DNA of 64,000 nucleotides, from the NCBI GenBank assembly GCA_963573305.1, contig OY754337.1, forward strand, positions 70,777,094-70,841,093. The letters are read 5' to 3'. Every line of letters begins with the position of its first letter. Positions within the stretch are counted from its first letter, which is position 1. The DNA comes from Pyrrhosoma nymphula (lineage: Eukaryota; Arthropoda; Insecta; Odonata; Coenagrionidae). The translations under genes were made by a program, and so were the position numbers. Below are positions 10,512-22,062 of the stretch, in pieces. The notes below the pieces were generated by a model. The model was not told where the DNA came from, searched no databases, and worked only from the letters and a program-made list of their open reading frames with translations.

Positions 10512-10583
10512 ACATATATCGCAGAGAGATATATCGCAGCATATATATCGCAGCATATATATCGCAGCATATATATATCTCTA
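10512..10583. repeat. Short tandem repeat, unit about 14 bp
   Basis: About four imperfect copies of CATATATATCGCAG follow one another, with a variant first unit containing GAGAG and a final unit running into ATATATATCTC. Confidence 0.85.
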
Positions 10584-10589
10584 TGCAAT

Positions 10590-13500
10590 TCAACTGTAGG
10601 TGAATTATTAGGGTGTGTCAGAAATGTTTTAGCGTGCTCTTTGTCGAAGAAATGTGATCACTGCATTCACTTCGGTACCAACGAAAATCATTTTTACATT
10701 ATTTTTTCCGACTGTAACTAATAAGTATTGCTATCATTATTTCTAAATGACGTGACGTCAACAAAGGTGAATCTTTAATTTCATGGTGGAAATGGGATAT
10801 AAACGATGTTTTAATGAAGGAATAATTTGTTCTACCCTAGAATGTTTTCTAAATTTGCGATAACATGGAATCGAGGATTCTGAAATATGTTTATCAATTA
10901 AAGAATCTGCTGCTCAGTTATTTTTACCTAGTTTTAAATAAGTTTTTACTCCTAAATAGTGGAGCCTTTGACGCAAGCAAGCTATATTTTAAATGGGTTT
11001 ATTATTCGTGATTACTTCTCGTTGAATTCATTGGAGAGCGACGTATTCATTGTTGGACAAATCACTCTTATGCTTTCAATACCGGGGATGCTGAATTATT
11101 TTTCAATATTTTATTATCTATGGCCGTTGTTTACCTAGTCCTCTTGATGGAATTAGCTGAAAACATTTTCGAATACTCCATGGTGGTTATTTTTTCGAAT
11201 AGTTAGCTTTGACGTTGATGGAAAGGCCGTGATTATTTTTGGCTCCCTAAATAGAAAATATTTATTTTCCTGAAATTCTTGGAAATCAACTCAATAAATT
11301 TCACCATAAAAATATAGACCTCAATCACGGAAATACATACTTTTATACTCCAGACTTTCCAGTTGGCTTGCCCCATTGGCAGTATTTGCATTCGTCTAAA
11401 TGTACATATTGCCCAAATAGTTACCAGAAGGGTGTAAAGAGTGAATACTTACCTGCCAGTCACTATATATACCTAAAGCGCAGCATAAGGATTAAAAACT
11501 ATTAGTGAGTGATATAAATGTATTTCAGATTCACAGACATTAGCTACAGGAATAGAGATTTTAGAAGCATCCAGGGATTGTTTGGCGCAGTGAAAAAGGG
11601 ACCTCGCAATGGGTGTTAATTGGACTGAAATGGCTTCTTAATAGATTACCTGATTTATTGTAGCCTCAAGTGGCAACCACTTACTTCTATTTTTGTGTGA
11701 TGGGCGAATGGCATTGCAACCTGAATACTATCCCTAAAATCTCTGGTAGTTATATATTTAACCTTAGTGTGCATTACTTAAATGGACATGGTCAGATTTC
11801 ACTGGAGGCCTGAACTCTACTCCCACAGTATTGAACAAAGCATAGACCTGTTTTTTACACTGTTGATATACAAAACCCATCAACAAAATAATGTTAGGGT
11901 GAAGGAATTTTCATATCGCGTTTTTGAAGGCGAATCAGTACTTTTGTTTCTCAGTAAATTCCTTGCTACTTTGATTTCCTAAATTATGCAATGTAAATCA
12001 GGACTAAAACTGGTTTCCATTTGGAAGCGGATCCCCTCCACGTTTGTGGAATTTCGAGGTAAAAATGGTGCATTTTTAATTGAAGCCTGAGCTGTCCTGG
12101 TTCGTATTCAAGTTGGATTTAAAGTTAATCGAGATTTTCGGCTCCCTACGTTTGAATGCTATTGCTCGTGATTCTCATTGTGCTGACCGTCTTCGCATAC
12201 TATCCAGCGAGGGTGAGGCAATCTCTAGGCCCTGGAATGAAATCTATGTCTTCAGGGATGCGATGGAAGTGCTTCTTATCTCTAGTGATATTATTCGGAA
12301 CCACCTCGTTAAATGTTTTTCATGGTTAATTGCCCCTGAATTAATATTTAGTCAAGAATTAAATTTCACTTTGATTGGCGAGCTTTTTCGTAATTTTAAC
12401 AGTGAATTTTAAAATTTTAAACTCGAAGATATTAAGTTACCTTAGATGAATGTCTTTTTAGATAACTGAATATAAATGAATAATAAAATTATGTGGTATG
12501 ATTGGTAACATAATTAATTTTCAGCGAACATGCATGCAATCAATAATAATATTTTTTGGCCATACATTCCGCGAATTATACTGAGGAAATAAGGCTCATT
12601 CCCTCCACAGTCAACTGCTGTCGAGGAAAAACCTTTTGGAAACTTTACGTCAACTGCTGCGTTTTCGATATTGTCAGTTATTCCAGGTGAAGTCTATTGT
12701 TAGCTAATGTGTTCCATCATTAAATGAAAGTTGCTTTGCTAACATTTTGTTCTGTGGCTTTTTCCGTTTTGTCCTGATGCTGTCTTAATTTATGGAGTTG
12801 TGACTATGTTTATAAATTTAATAATTATTTTAATATAATTACAGAACCCGTCATATTTTATAGATGTTGAATTATTAACTCTCCCTCTTATTTTGTGATG
12901 ATTCCAGACTTTTTATTTCCCCTTGAAATTTTGTATTCCCCAAGTTTGCTGTAGGTTGCTTAAGTTTTAAAAAGTGTTGTTCTTCGATTATTTCCCATTA
13001 AAAACGCCTTGAGACTCAATTACTTCCCTTCGCGGCAGGTTTATTTACCCGTCCTTTCTCTCACGCTTTTCATTTGGCCTTTCCAATTGATTGTGGAAGG
13101 ATTGGAGCATTCAAGGACTCGGAAAGACATTTATTTATGATTTTATTGTCTTTTCTGCAGTGACAGGTCTCAGTTAGGTCATCAAAGGATTTCGTGTGAC
13201 CTTTCCAATCGGTCAGACAAACATTAAATTTTTGATGGAAAAACTCAATTCCAAGATGCTGAAATTCGGAATGCGGAATAAAAATAAATTCAGCGATGCG
13301 GAAATTATAAAATGCGTTGCTACGAAATTCCTGCGGATAATTCTCGGTATCCGGGAGAAACATGTATTACTTATCCAGCGAGACTCCAGACCATCTCCAA
13401 TAGGTATATTTATACATTCAATATTTACAGGCGTACGTTGAACGCGGAAATTCCGATGGTGGAACGTTAACAGTGTTGGTTTTTAAGTGTGAGACCTGAT

Positions 13501-13640
13501 TCTGAGAAGCGTGGTTCTGATTTTACCAAGGGACAACGGGGACCGTATCTTTTACATTGAACTTATTTTTGATCTCATGTTTACTCTAAATTCCTAGTGG
13601 ATTATGATGGATTGATCGTGAAATAGACAGCATTCAATAA
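10590..13640. other. Long AT-rich noncoding stretch
   Basis: About 3 kb of AT-rich DNA. Frames of 66-110 codons occur (for example 12080-12412) but carry no recognisable domain and lie in low-complexity AT-rich sequence. Nothing else was recognised. Confidence 0.5.
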
Positions 13641-13765
13641 TTTTGTTGTACACTGCAGTTAATGAAACAAGAGCAATTTCCACAAGTATGACATTTAATG
13701 CACGACCGGTTTCGCTTTTTACAGCATCTTCAGGTACATATATCAAGTGTGCTCAAGCTTATATA
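13640..13765 (-). mobile_element. Penelope-type terminal fragment with hammerhead-like motif
   Basis: On the minus strand a hammerhead-like motif spans 13739-13698: stem I AUGUAC, core CUGAAGA (complement of 13727-13733), an unpaired U, stem II GCU/AGC, core GAAAC (complement of 13709-13713), a short stem III, cleavage-site C, then stem I GUGCAU. The flanking sequence has the look of a Penelope-like terminal repeat. No reverse transcriptase was recognised within a kilobase on either side, so it is probably a solo terminal repeat. Confidence 0.55.
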
Positions 13766-13915
13766 GGGAGGCGGGAAGGGGGGTGGTAAGACAGGGTAAC
13801 GGAAGAAGGGGAGGGTAAAGGAGAAGGAGAGAAGGGTGGATAGTCATAGGTGCCTTAGGGTTGGGAATACCGGGGAAGGAGTCGGGGGGAAGGTGGGTGA
13901 CAAATTACACAAGCA
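13766..13915. repeat. Purine-rich low-complexity tract
   Basis: A G- and A-rich run on the + strand, with GGGAGG, GGAGAAGG and similar motifs, immediately beside the Penelope-type fragment. Confidence 0.7.
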
Positions 13916-16600
13916 CATGAATGTTCACAACATTCCATCCATCTCTCCTGATCTACACTCCATCACGCCTGAAACCTCAGATTTTAATTTTGTTGTACTT
14001 GTCTGGAAACTTGAACTTGATCTAACAATAAGTCTAAGATCGTGAATATCAGAGACACTTTTTTGTCTTAAATTACTGCTAATTCTCTTTGGCTTCATCT
14101 TTATTGGATGGGATGACTGCATATCACGTTGGGGTAAAAGGGCCGAATATTTCATGAGAAAAGTAATCGCGATATTTTTATTTTTTTAATGTTTTGATCA
14201 ATAGTTCAGTTACGATCACCATTCATTACCTAATGCCGCTGTAGCCGTTAATTTCCCCTTTTCAACCTATTGTATTTCACTTATATTCCTTCATAGTGGT
14301 TTAGTTAATGTTGTTTATTTATATTATTAGTCGTGGTAAATTTGCGTTACTCTTTGTAACTTTACCATTGTAGCTTTCATCTCACATTTAACCCGGTTCC
14401 AGAGATAAAAGTCATGGCATCTCTTGAGTTAGCTATTCTATTTAAGGTGACATATCCCGACGAGGAGAGTACATTTTTGGACTGACTTCGTGGCGTGTAA
14501 ATATTTGCTTTGATCTAACAAATGGCTAGTCTTTTCCCTAAAAAATTCCCCATTTAGACCGAATCGCACCTCCTTGACAAGCATGGTAAAGTAATGGTAT
14601 GAAATCCTCCGTTAGCACATTGACACCCTCCTACGCTGTTTTCTTCGTTGCTCCTTCGAGTGCTACAATTCTTGCGCCTTGACGTCGAGGGCTCGTGTGC
14701 TCTGCGTATAGGACCTGTAAAAGTGGAGCGATTCACATGATGAGATGAGAGAGCCGTTTTCCGCCTTATCGGATAGAATAGGCCAGGAGATAAGGATTGA
14801 AGTCACGTATTTCCCACTGCTAGGGATGACAACTCTTCGCTAGAGTTGATTCTATGATTTTTCCGTTCTCAGAGTAGGAAATCCTGTGAAAATCCGGGAG
14901 AATAGGCAAATAAGCATAAATCATTACAAATTCCACGTGTATTGTATTTTCCGCATTAATGAACAACATAAATGTGCAAGTGTCAATCAGTTTTCAATTT
15001 TAACAAATAAGCTAACTGAAATGCATTTTGCGGCATTCAGCTGAGGTATTTGGTTTATTGAATATTATGTCGTAATCTTGAAAAGTTCTTAAAATTGCTT
15101 TGATTCAGTTTTTTACGTGAATGGACAGTATTTCGCCCAGTAAATGAAAATGAATGACATTTTGGTTCGCATGTATCATATCGCATAATAAGTACATCAT
15201 TTTGTCAAATAGCGAGTATGGAACAATTTAGAATAGTCTATACGCATCGAAACATACTACTAATGTACTTAAATGTAAAGTAAAAAATTCAGGGCTGAAG
15301 ACGTGGAACTATTCCATGATGGAGTCAAAAAACAGATAACACACGTGACAATGGCGTAGTGGGTCGAAAATAGTCGTGAAATAAACTCATCATTGGTGGA
15401 GAACTGCAGCATCTGTTTTTTAACTCTAGCATCCAAATGTTTCAATAAACTGTAGCCACTAACAAATGAAAAACAGTCAAACATTCAAGTGAGCGATAGT
15501 AATGGAAATAATACATTTTATTATTATTTACAATCATTCCCTATTAAGGAGACCGTTTGAACTAGAATTCCTCTATGATTTCTTTGTCTTCTTTCTTTAT
15601 CCCCAAATTTTCTTCGTGTTTTGAGTGCTGTTTCCTTCGCTCCACTCAAATCATATCTGCTTTTTCTGTGCCGTGGTTTCACATTTGTGCTTTGTGCTGT
15701 TTTTCAATAATTTTTCCCTATATTCTATGTAGCCTATTGTCGTCTCTAATTGTCTGTAGTATTTTTCCACATTCTTTTTGTTTTCCCCCTCCTTGAGTTG
15801 ACTTCGAAAATCTGCCTCTAGGTTCTGTGCTTGTTCATCTTGTTTATGCGTCCGTAAATTTCAGTTTTTACCCAAACCAATCTGTAATTTTATCCGTGTA
15901 TGTTTATATTTCTTATGTTAGTGTCTCCATCCAGTTCCCTTCCCCATTTATACGTACGAATATTTTTCTGAGCATTTTCCGTTCCCCATTCATTAATTTT
16001 TGTTTGTCCGCCAATTTTTGTTGTTTTGACTGCGGAAAGTATATATTTTATTATTTATGATTTTAATTTTAAACGTAGAGGTTGCTTATAAACATCTAAA
16101 TAGATTACCAATTATTAAATTGTTTGATTACATACTGATAATTTAGAATTACTTTAATGATAAATATAAATTACCAAGAATAATAGAGCATGCAATGACT
16201 TTGAGGAATGTTGATCCTTATCAGTGTCCTAAAGTATTGAATACATATGGTGAGAGGCATACCTAAATTATTTAATTAATTATATAGAAATTCCCAAGAA
16301 TTTCGAGGGATGTATAAACTAAAGAGTGAATGTAGAAAAATGTTTCTAAATTGTGTCCGAGTATATTTGTATTTATTGTAATCTGCATTTGATCTACTTT
16401 TGTACATTTCAACATGTTTATCGGATCCAAAAGGAGTACGCATATACCTTCTGACGAGCATTATGCTCGGGAGGACTTGTAATGTGTTGTTTATTTTCTT
16501 TTTTTTTCTAGATCAAATCAAATACTTTTTATTAGTCTATATTTTTGTACTTGTATGAACAAAATGGATTATGGTAAATGTAAATGAATTTTAAAAAATT
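13916..16600. other. AT-rich noncoding stretch
   Basis: About 2.7 kb with short frames only. The T-rich segment 15570-16060 yields hydrophobic-looking frames by composition. No gene was recognised. Confidence 0.5.
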
Positions 16601-17130
16601 AAAGCGGGTAAAAATCGCTTGTCCGGGAGACGGGATACTTGAAAAATTGTGGCCCAATCACGGAGAATCCTGGAGAGATGGCCACCCTACCCACAACTCG
16701 GGTCTAGAGCTCCGGTGCGTGGCAGATTCCTTTTATCGACTAGTATTGGTGACTAGGAACGGTTTGGAAATAAGAATATGAAGACGTATGTGCTCGGGGG
16801 AGGCGTTACTTCAACTCTGGATGACCTACCTTCTTCCGGAACGTCCTTGACTGCCACACGTCTCACCCTCGAGGCTCTCGACCACCGTCTCTTCCTCTCT
16901 CTTTCTCCCCACGTACTCTCCCTCGCCACCCGGGGTCCCGGCTTGCAGTCCCGAGGTGACCATCTCATCTTTAACGTTCATTCCCATCTGCTACGTCACA
17001 TTCTCGTCATGCACAGCACCACTCTTCCACGATGTGTCGTTTATCTCCCGTTCATTCTCTCTTGCCTACACTTTCCCTCGACGCCTTTCCTCGCATTCAC
17101 TCACTTGGCCGCTGAATTTGTTATTCTTTA
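16601..17130. other. GC-richer unique stretch
   Basis: Higher GC than its surroundings, with open frames on both strands (16778-17149 on the + strand, 16753-16968 on the minus strand). None shows a domain and the region is C/T-biased, so no gene is called. The phrase GATGGCCACCCTA near 16677 recurs in similar form near 46738 and may belong to a small dispersed repeat. Confidence 0.35.
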
Positions 17131-17352
17131 TCTTATCAGTTGGTACTAATTGGGGCACCAAAGGAAGGTGCAACAAAAATTGTGTTGGCTAAACATTACT
17201 TTATAACTCAGAATGTTTTAGAGATATCCAAACGGGCCTTGCGCCATTTGCAAGAGACAGGTTATAAGGTTGAAATAAAAAATCACCATGGATTTAATGA
17301 CTCCATCATATTGAAATATATGTTTCTCAGTATGGGTATAAATCACGTGTAG
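17131..17352 (+). CDS. Weak candidate exon or repeat frame
   Basis: A pyrimidine-rich acceptor-like tract ending in TCAG near 17139 leads into a frame of about 70 codons that ends in a stop at 17350-17352. The translation (for example LVLIGAPKEGATKIVLAKH, then RALRHLQETGYKVEIKN) is less repetitive than chance frames nearby. A weak donor-like GT occurs after GAGACAG near 17260. No family is recognised. Confidence 0.18.
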   Translation, partial: SYQLVLIGAPKEGATKIVLAKHYFITQNVLEISKRALRHLQETGYKVEIKNHHGFNDSIILKYMFLSMGINHV

Positions 17353-17359
17353 CCGTAAA

Positions 17360-19285
17360 ATGTGGGTAGCTCGACGGATAAGTGTGCTAGGAGTTTGCAC
17401 ATTGTGCATTTTTTGGAAATCGTTTAAAATGTTGAAAAACTTGTGGATGGAAAATGTTTTAATATCTCCTTAGTCAGTGATTAAATGTTTGCAAAAATAG
17501 GTTACACGGTGAAATTTCATGGAAATCTGTATTTACGAGACCAAGAATGTCAACCGAGGTTGAACCATCCGGAAACTTTTGGACTGAAAGAAACTCAAAA
17601 TGGCAGCTAAGTCAGTGCTTACTAAATGTGTTTTCTATCATTGGAAGATGACGGTGGTGGTGACGCATATTCATCCCATTTACTTTTTCATTTCATTTGT
17701 TCGATTTAACTTAAGCACATTTACACTAAAAGGAAGTCGTTTTAAGCAATTAGCACCTACGGTATTATCGCGGGGACTATGTCATTGTTTCGTCTCTCTC
17801 CGTCACTCTTCTTCTCCAGTGCTCATTTGATTGACTTGACCGCTCAAGTGGATAATCAATCTCAGTCCTGAGATTGATTTATTCCTTCGCATTTGATGAT
17901 AACTCTCTTGCATTCTGACAATTAATATTTATTTGTAATTAATCATTGTAGAGGATATAATATAACTAGTTATATATTATATATACTTGGTCTGGAAAAT
18001 GGCTTCTGACTGAGTTACTTAGCTAATTTTTTAGGATTTGCTCTTAACTTATAAATGTATTTCCTACATTCTACTTCTTATTAATAATTGTTATGAAAGG
18101 TTTCCTGGCGAATAGTTCTTCTTTTTAGATTTTTAATTGTCGACAAGTGTTGCGTAACTTTTTCAATTGAATCATTTTCCTTAGTTTTTTTGCGCTATCG
18201 TATGAGGTTAAAATATAGACCGAGGGAAGTCTTATGTATCCATACTGCATATGCGCATTTATGCGAAACAGCATTTAGAATATTTAAGGATTTAAGGTTT
18301 AGAATGTTCAGAGAATTTGACTTACTGGGATGAAGGACCAATATACCTGCTATATTGAGTATCATAGTCTCTGGTGTCCATTAACGTAAGTGTGTTGGTG
18401 AGATAAGTGCCGAGTAATATCTACCTATACTCAATTCCTTAAGATCTGTCCTGCGCACTAATATGAACGAAATTCTTCATTCGCCTTACAGGGCCAGTGC
18501 ATAGGTGGCTCCATTCTGATGAATCATCGACTCCTAGCCTTCGTTTTAGTTAGTGAGAGTAGCCGTAGAGAAAAATGAAGCGAAAATGATTATGATGATG
18601 AAAACATCATAACTCATTGTACCTGCTCTTGCGGGGGAAAACTGCGTCCTCATTGGAGACGTATGTTAAAACTCAGAAGTTTCCATTCGTTATAATTATA
18701 AGTAGATTAAGGCACGTCTAGATCCTCCTTAACCAGACAGAAAACTTTCCCGCTCTAACGCGAAAGTGATTTACCTCTTGGAAGAATTTATTTCGCCCAA
18801 TCCCAGTAATGGAAGCTGGGATTGAGGAACCCTCGTACAAATTAATTGTCAACGAAGATGGATTCTGTGGGACTCCTCCTCGGCCGTCGGGAACAAATAT
18901 AGCGCTAGTCCGTCGGATTACATGCAAACCCTGACTCAGCCTCCACCAACGGAGGTCCTTAAATGGACTCGCGGGAAAGAGCAAAGGCTCTGCCGCGATC
19001 GCATTTTTCTTTCCCTTCCCACTGCCTTGTCTCATCATCATCATCACCATTGCGGTTCTTTTACTTATCTCTCTTCCCCTTCACATTAGTTTTAATTAGA
19101 CGTCTTTTTTACCTCATTCCTTAGCTTCATCCCCGCATTAGTCTCTACATTCTGCTTTTAGCTCATTATTTCTCGTTTAGATACGCATGTTCACCATGGT
19201 AACCCCTCACTTGAATATATTGTTCGTAATTTTTTTCATCGCATCATATCTGTAAACATTTCTTTATGTGCGTGTTGAATTACTG
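17360..19285. other. Noncoding stretch, nothing firm
   Basis: AT-rich sequence with one minus-strand frame of 110 codons (18718-19050) that begins in a CATCATCATC run and has no recognised domain. No RNA or repeat call was made. Confidence 0.4.
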
Positions 19286-19289
19286 CGCC

Positions 19290-19510
19290 CAAATTAGGCT
19301 TGGTATGGTGGCTGTTATGCTGTCTTCCCATTCCTAGGACCCGAATTCTAATTACGGCAGTGATGGAGGTTTCTAATTAGAATTCCCTACTTGGGTGCTA
19401 TATTTGGAGCACTTCTAGAGCAGTACTGTCTGTCGGATGGGACGTTAAACTGTGAATTTCTTGGTCCCTTTCGTCAAATGTAGGCTCACCACGACGCCAG
19501 GTTTTTCTCC
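19290..19510 (+). mobile_element. Degenerate tRNA-derived SINE, family C
   Basis: A tRNA-like head starts near 19298 (TATGGTGGCTGTTATGCTG as A-box region, AGGACCCGAATTC as B-box region). The body leads to GGATGGGACGTTAAAC at about 19436, followed by TTGGTCCC. A GGGA(C/T)GT(T/A)AAAC motif of this kind recurs on the minus strand near 41325 in another SINE-like fragment, so it may be a shared 3' domain. Strongly diverged; limits are approximate. Confidence 0.5.
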
Positions 19511-20085
19511 ACCCTTTTTTCATCCTCTAAATAATCCTACACTTTACCAACCTTCTCACCAATCGTAAATGCCTTAGATTTTCGACCGTTTTCCCGAAGA
19601 ACCAGCCAGAGCCTACCGACGAAATTAGTTTCTTAGATTCAGGAATTCATTCTAGCGACCCAAAGAGTTTTGCATGGGGTCTGGAATAAATTTAGTCTAG
19701 TCCGCACGTTTTTCATGGAATAGTTTTCCCAGATTTTCGTAAAACTGCCTGTGGTGAATCCAATTTCTACGTAAATGTCGGATGTTTCGAGTTTACCAGC
19801 AGGTATATCTCACCGTTTCCCAACGTGGTTAAATTTTATGCATTTATTCCGCATCATTTTTCTTTCCCTCTTATATGTTTACAACTTCTCCGATGATTTT
19901 TGTAAAAAAATGAGAGAGGAGGCAGTGCCTCTTTCCCACCGGAGAAAAACTAGGATGTGCGCGAGAAGCCTTTTGTGGATACTTCCATTTCGGATTGAAG
20001 CCATTTGTTTTAAACCCTCATTCGTCCGCGCTGTTCCCCATTTGTCTTTTCCCGCCTCCTCCTCCGCCGACCGCCTCTAGCCGAC
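19511..20085. other. Noncoding stretch
   Basis: A + strand frame of 101 codons runs at 19775-20080 without a recognised domain. No repeat was identified. Confidence 0.45.
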
Positions 20086-20830
20086 TCCCCCCTCTCCTTT
20101 CCTCCTCTCATCTCCCATTCATCCCTCCCGCTATCCTATAAATCTTGCTTTTCCCTCGTTGTTTTCCCCCGTTTCATCAAACTCTACTTTTCCTCGAATC
20201 CGTCCGTTTTTTATATGTGCGTGCCTCGCGTCCACATATGTGTCCGTTTTCACATAAAGCAAATGTAATGGTGGTACGTTCTTGTATGTGTGTGTGTGTG
20301 TGAGTGCATTATTTCCCTCGTTCCACTGTTTTTATGTATTTTTTGCATCGCATATCTCTTCCTCCTCCTCCTCCCTTCGTGCTAGTCTTTTGTGTTCCTT
20401 CCTCTCTGTCCGCCCACTCCGTTTATGCTCATAAGTCGCTTCCTCTTCTCTTTCTCTCACCCTTCCTGTGCACCCTTCTGGGCTTTTCCTCGCCTTTCCT
20501 CCTCCCTGAGGAGCAGCCCACGCAGCGTCTCCCTCTCCCATGTCTTAACATTTTTCTTGGCGAGAGATGGCGCCTGCGAACCATTCCAGGGAGCGGTCAT
20601 GTTTTACCCTCGCCGGAGAGTCGTCCCTTCCCCCCTCCGGCCCGCAGTGCCTGAGCGCGGGAAGGGCGTGGGGATGCGGAAAGAAATAATGCGCGGGGGT
20701 GGTCGGAAGAATAAGTTGGTCCTCGGCGGTGTAAGGAGGGGGTGAGGGTGCGAACTTTTCAAAGGGTTTCTTGGGGTGGGAATGGGGTTGAGTGAACTTG
20801 TGGAGGGGAGACCTTTTTCTTGTTGGGGCT
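20086..20830. other. C/T-rich island followed by G-rich tract
   Basis: C/T-rich on the + strand from about 20040 to 20540, then switching to G-rich (about 20640-20830). A (GT)n microsatellite lies at about 20286-20302. Overlapping frames of 70-117 codons on both strands have translations rich in P, S, L and R and no domain. Confidence 0.5.
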
Positions 20831-20871
20831 TTTGGTTTTTAGAAGCCGTGGGTGGTTTCATGTACATTCAC

Positions 20872-22062
20872 AATAATATAATAATAATAATTTATTGCTT
20901 CCTTCTTAGATACAAAATACATTCAATATAACCAAAAAATAGGGAAGCTTTAGGTTACCCCAAAGATCATAAACCTGTGTGCAGGTATCCAAGAATTACG
21001 TGCAAAAGAGCATAACAAAATATTTCAGTATTAAATGGTACTATACACAATTTACATACGCTTTAATAGTTTCCTTTCAAAAAATTTCATGGACATTTGC
21101 AAATAGTATTTCAATATCATCATGTTCTAATAGCCATATGTCACTACCTTTAAATAAGAGTTAACATTGTTTTCCATTTTAACTGCCATTGGAAGTAGAT
21201 TAATGATTTTCGGGGCAAATTAAATAAAACTCTGAAATGAATTCAAATGTAGCCTAGGGGGTAGAACATCGAATTTAAAGCGATGGTTCCGCTTATGATG
21301 CCTGGGCGATGTGTCATTCAAGTACCCACTGCGCAAAAAAAGTTTTTTAGCACTTTATGTACATAAAATACCTTAAGGGTTCTTAACTTTTTTGTAACAC
21401 TGCAATAGGTTTTATCGTGCACTTGTAAACGCCACCCCAATAAACCAATCCATAACTTAATTTAGAGCTAGCCAGTGCAAATATATGTGCCTTAAAAAGA
21501 ATAATGGGCATTTATTGCGTTAGAAGTAAAAGTTGGTTAGACAATGCCCCCAGGTCATATGCGTATCTATAAGCGTCTGAAGAGGGGGTTACCACCTGAA
21601 GGGGTGTCTAAAGGGGGGGATATGGAATCCCTCCCATATAAAACTGGGGGTCCGGGACTTTTGAAAAAAATACATCTTAAAATTACGTTTTGAAGGTGTT
21701 CTATTATGTTACGGAAGTTGATCTATAGGTGTACTATTAGTATGTGTTAAACACATCATTTTTACGTTTTTTTTATCAATGGGGGGGGGTTTACAACCCC
21801 CAAAACCACCCCTGGATACGCCTAGGCTCAAGGTTGATGCTATACCATCGATATGCACATTCCACTTTAGCGCAGAATCCAAATTCACTCCCAGGTATTT
21901 AAAATTGGTAACACGTTCAATGTCAATACATTTTTCAAAGTTGATGAGATTACAGTCGTTCGTGTGATAAATCGAGTTCCAGTTTACATTGAATCTGTTA
22001 CAAATGTACCCTGCTAGCCACCTCAAGGGTAAATGGCAGTGGGTGAATTTTCTCCCAAGCAA
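20872..22062 (-). pseudogene. LINE (non-LTR retrotransposon) 3' end, interrupted
   Basis: On the minus strand the C-terminal part of a LINE reverse transcriptase is recognisable by NFKYLGVNLDSALKWNVHI (21850-21906), the conserved FKYLGV...D..L.W..HI motif. Further 3' are AYDLGALSNQ (about 21537-21566) and SSKLSYGLVYWGG (about 21430-21475). The two parts are separated by an insertion at about 21575-21828. Stops follow, for instance just after LSNQLLLLTQ. The 3' end is a TTATTATTAT tail at about 20876-20900, the simple-repeat tail of many LINEs. The 5' part of the polymerase and the endonuclease are missing, as in a 5'-truncated copy. The clade is not resolved (Jockey- or CR1-like). Confidence 0.8.
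21575..21828. mobile_element. Repeat inserted inside the LINE
   Basis: About 250 bp breaks the LINE reverse transcriptase between STLSL and AYDLG. One edge has GGCGTATCCAGGGGTGG (complement of about 21807-21823), followed by G and C runs (a G run at about 21780-21789). The other edge is near 21575-21600 with AAGAGGGGGTTACCACC. It has no coding capacity and looks like a short non-autonomous element. Exact edges and target-site duplication could not be fixed by eye. Confidence 0.6.
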
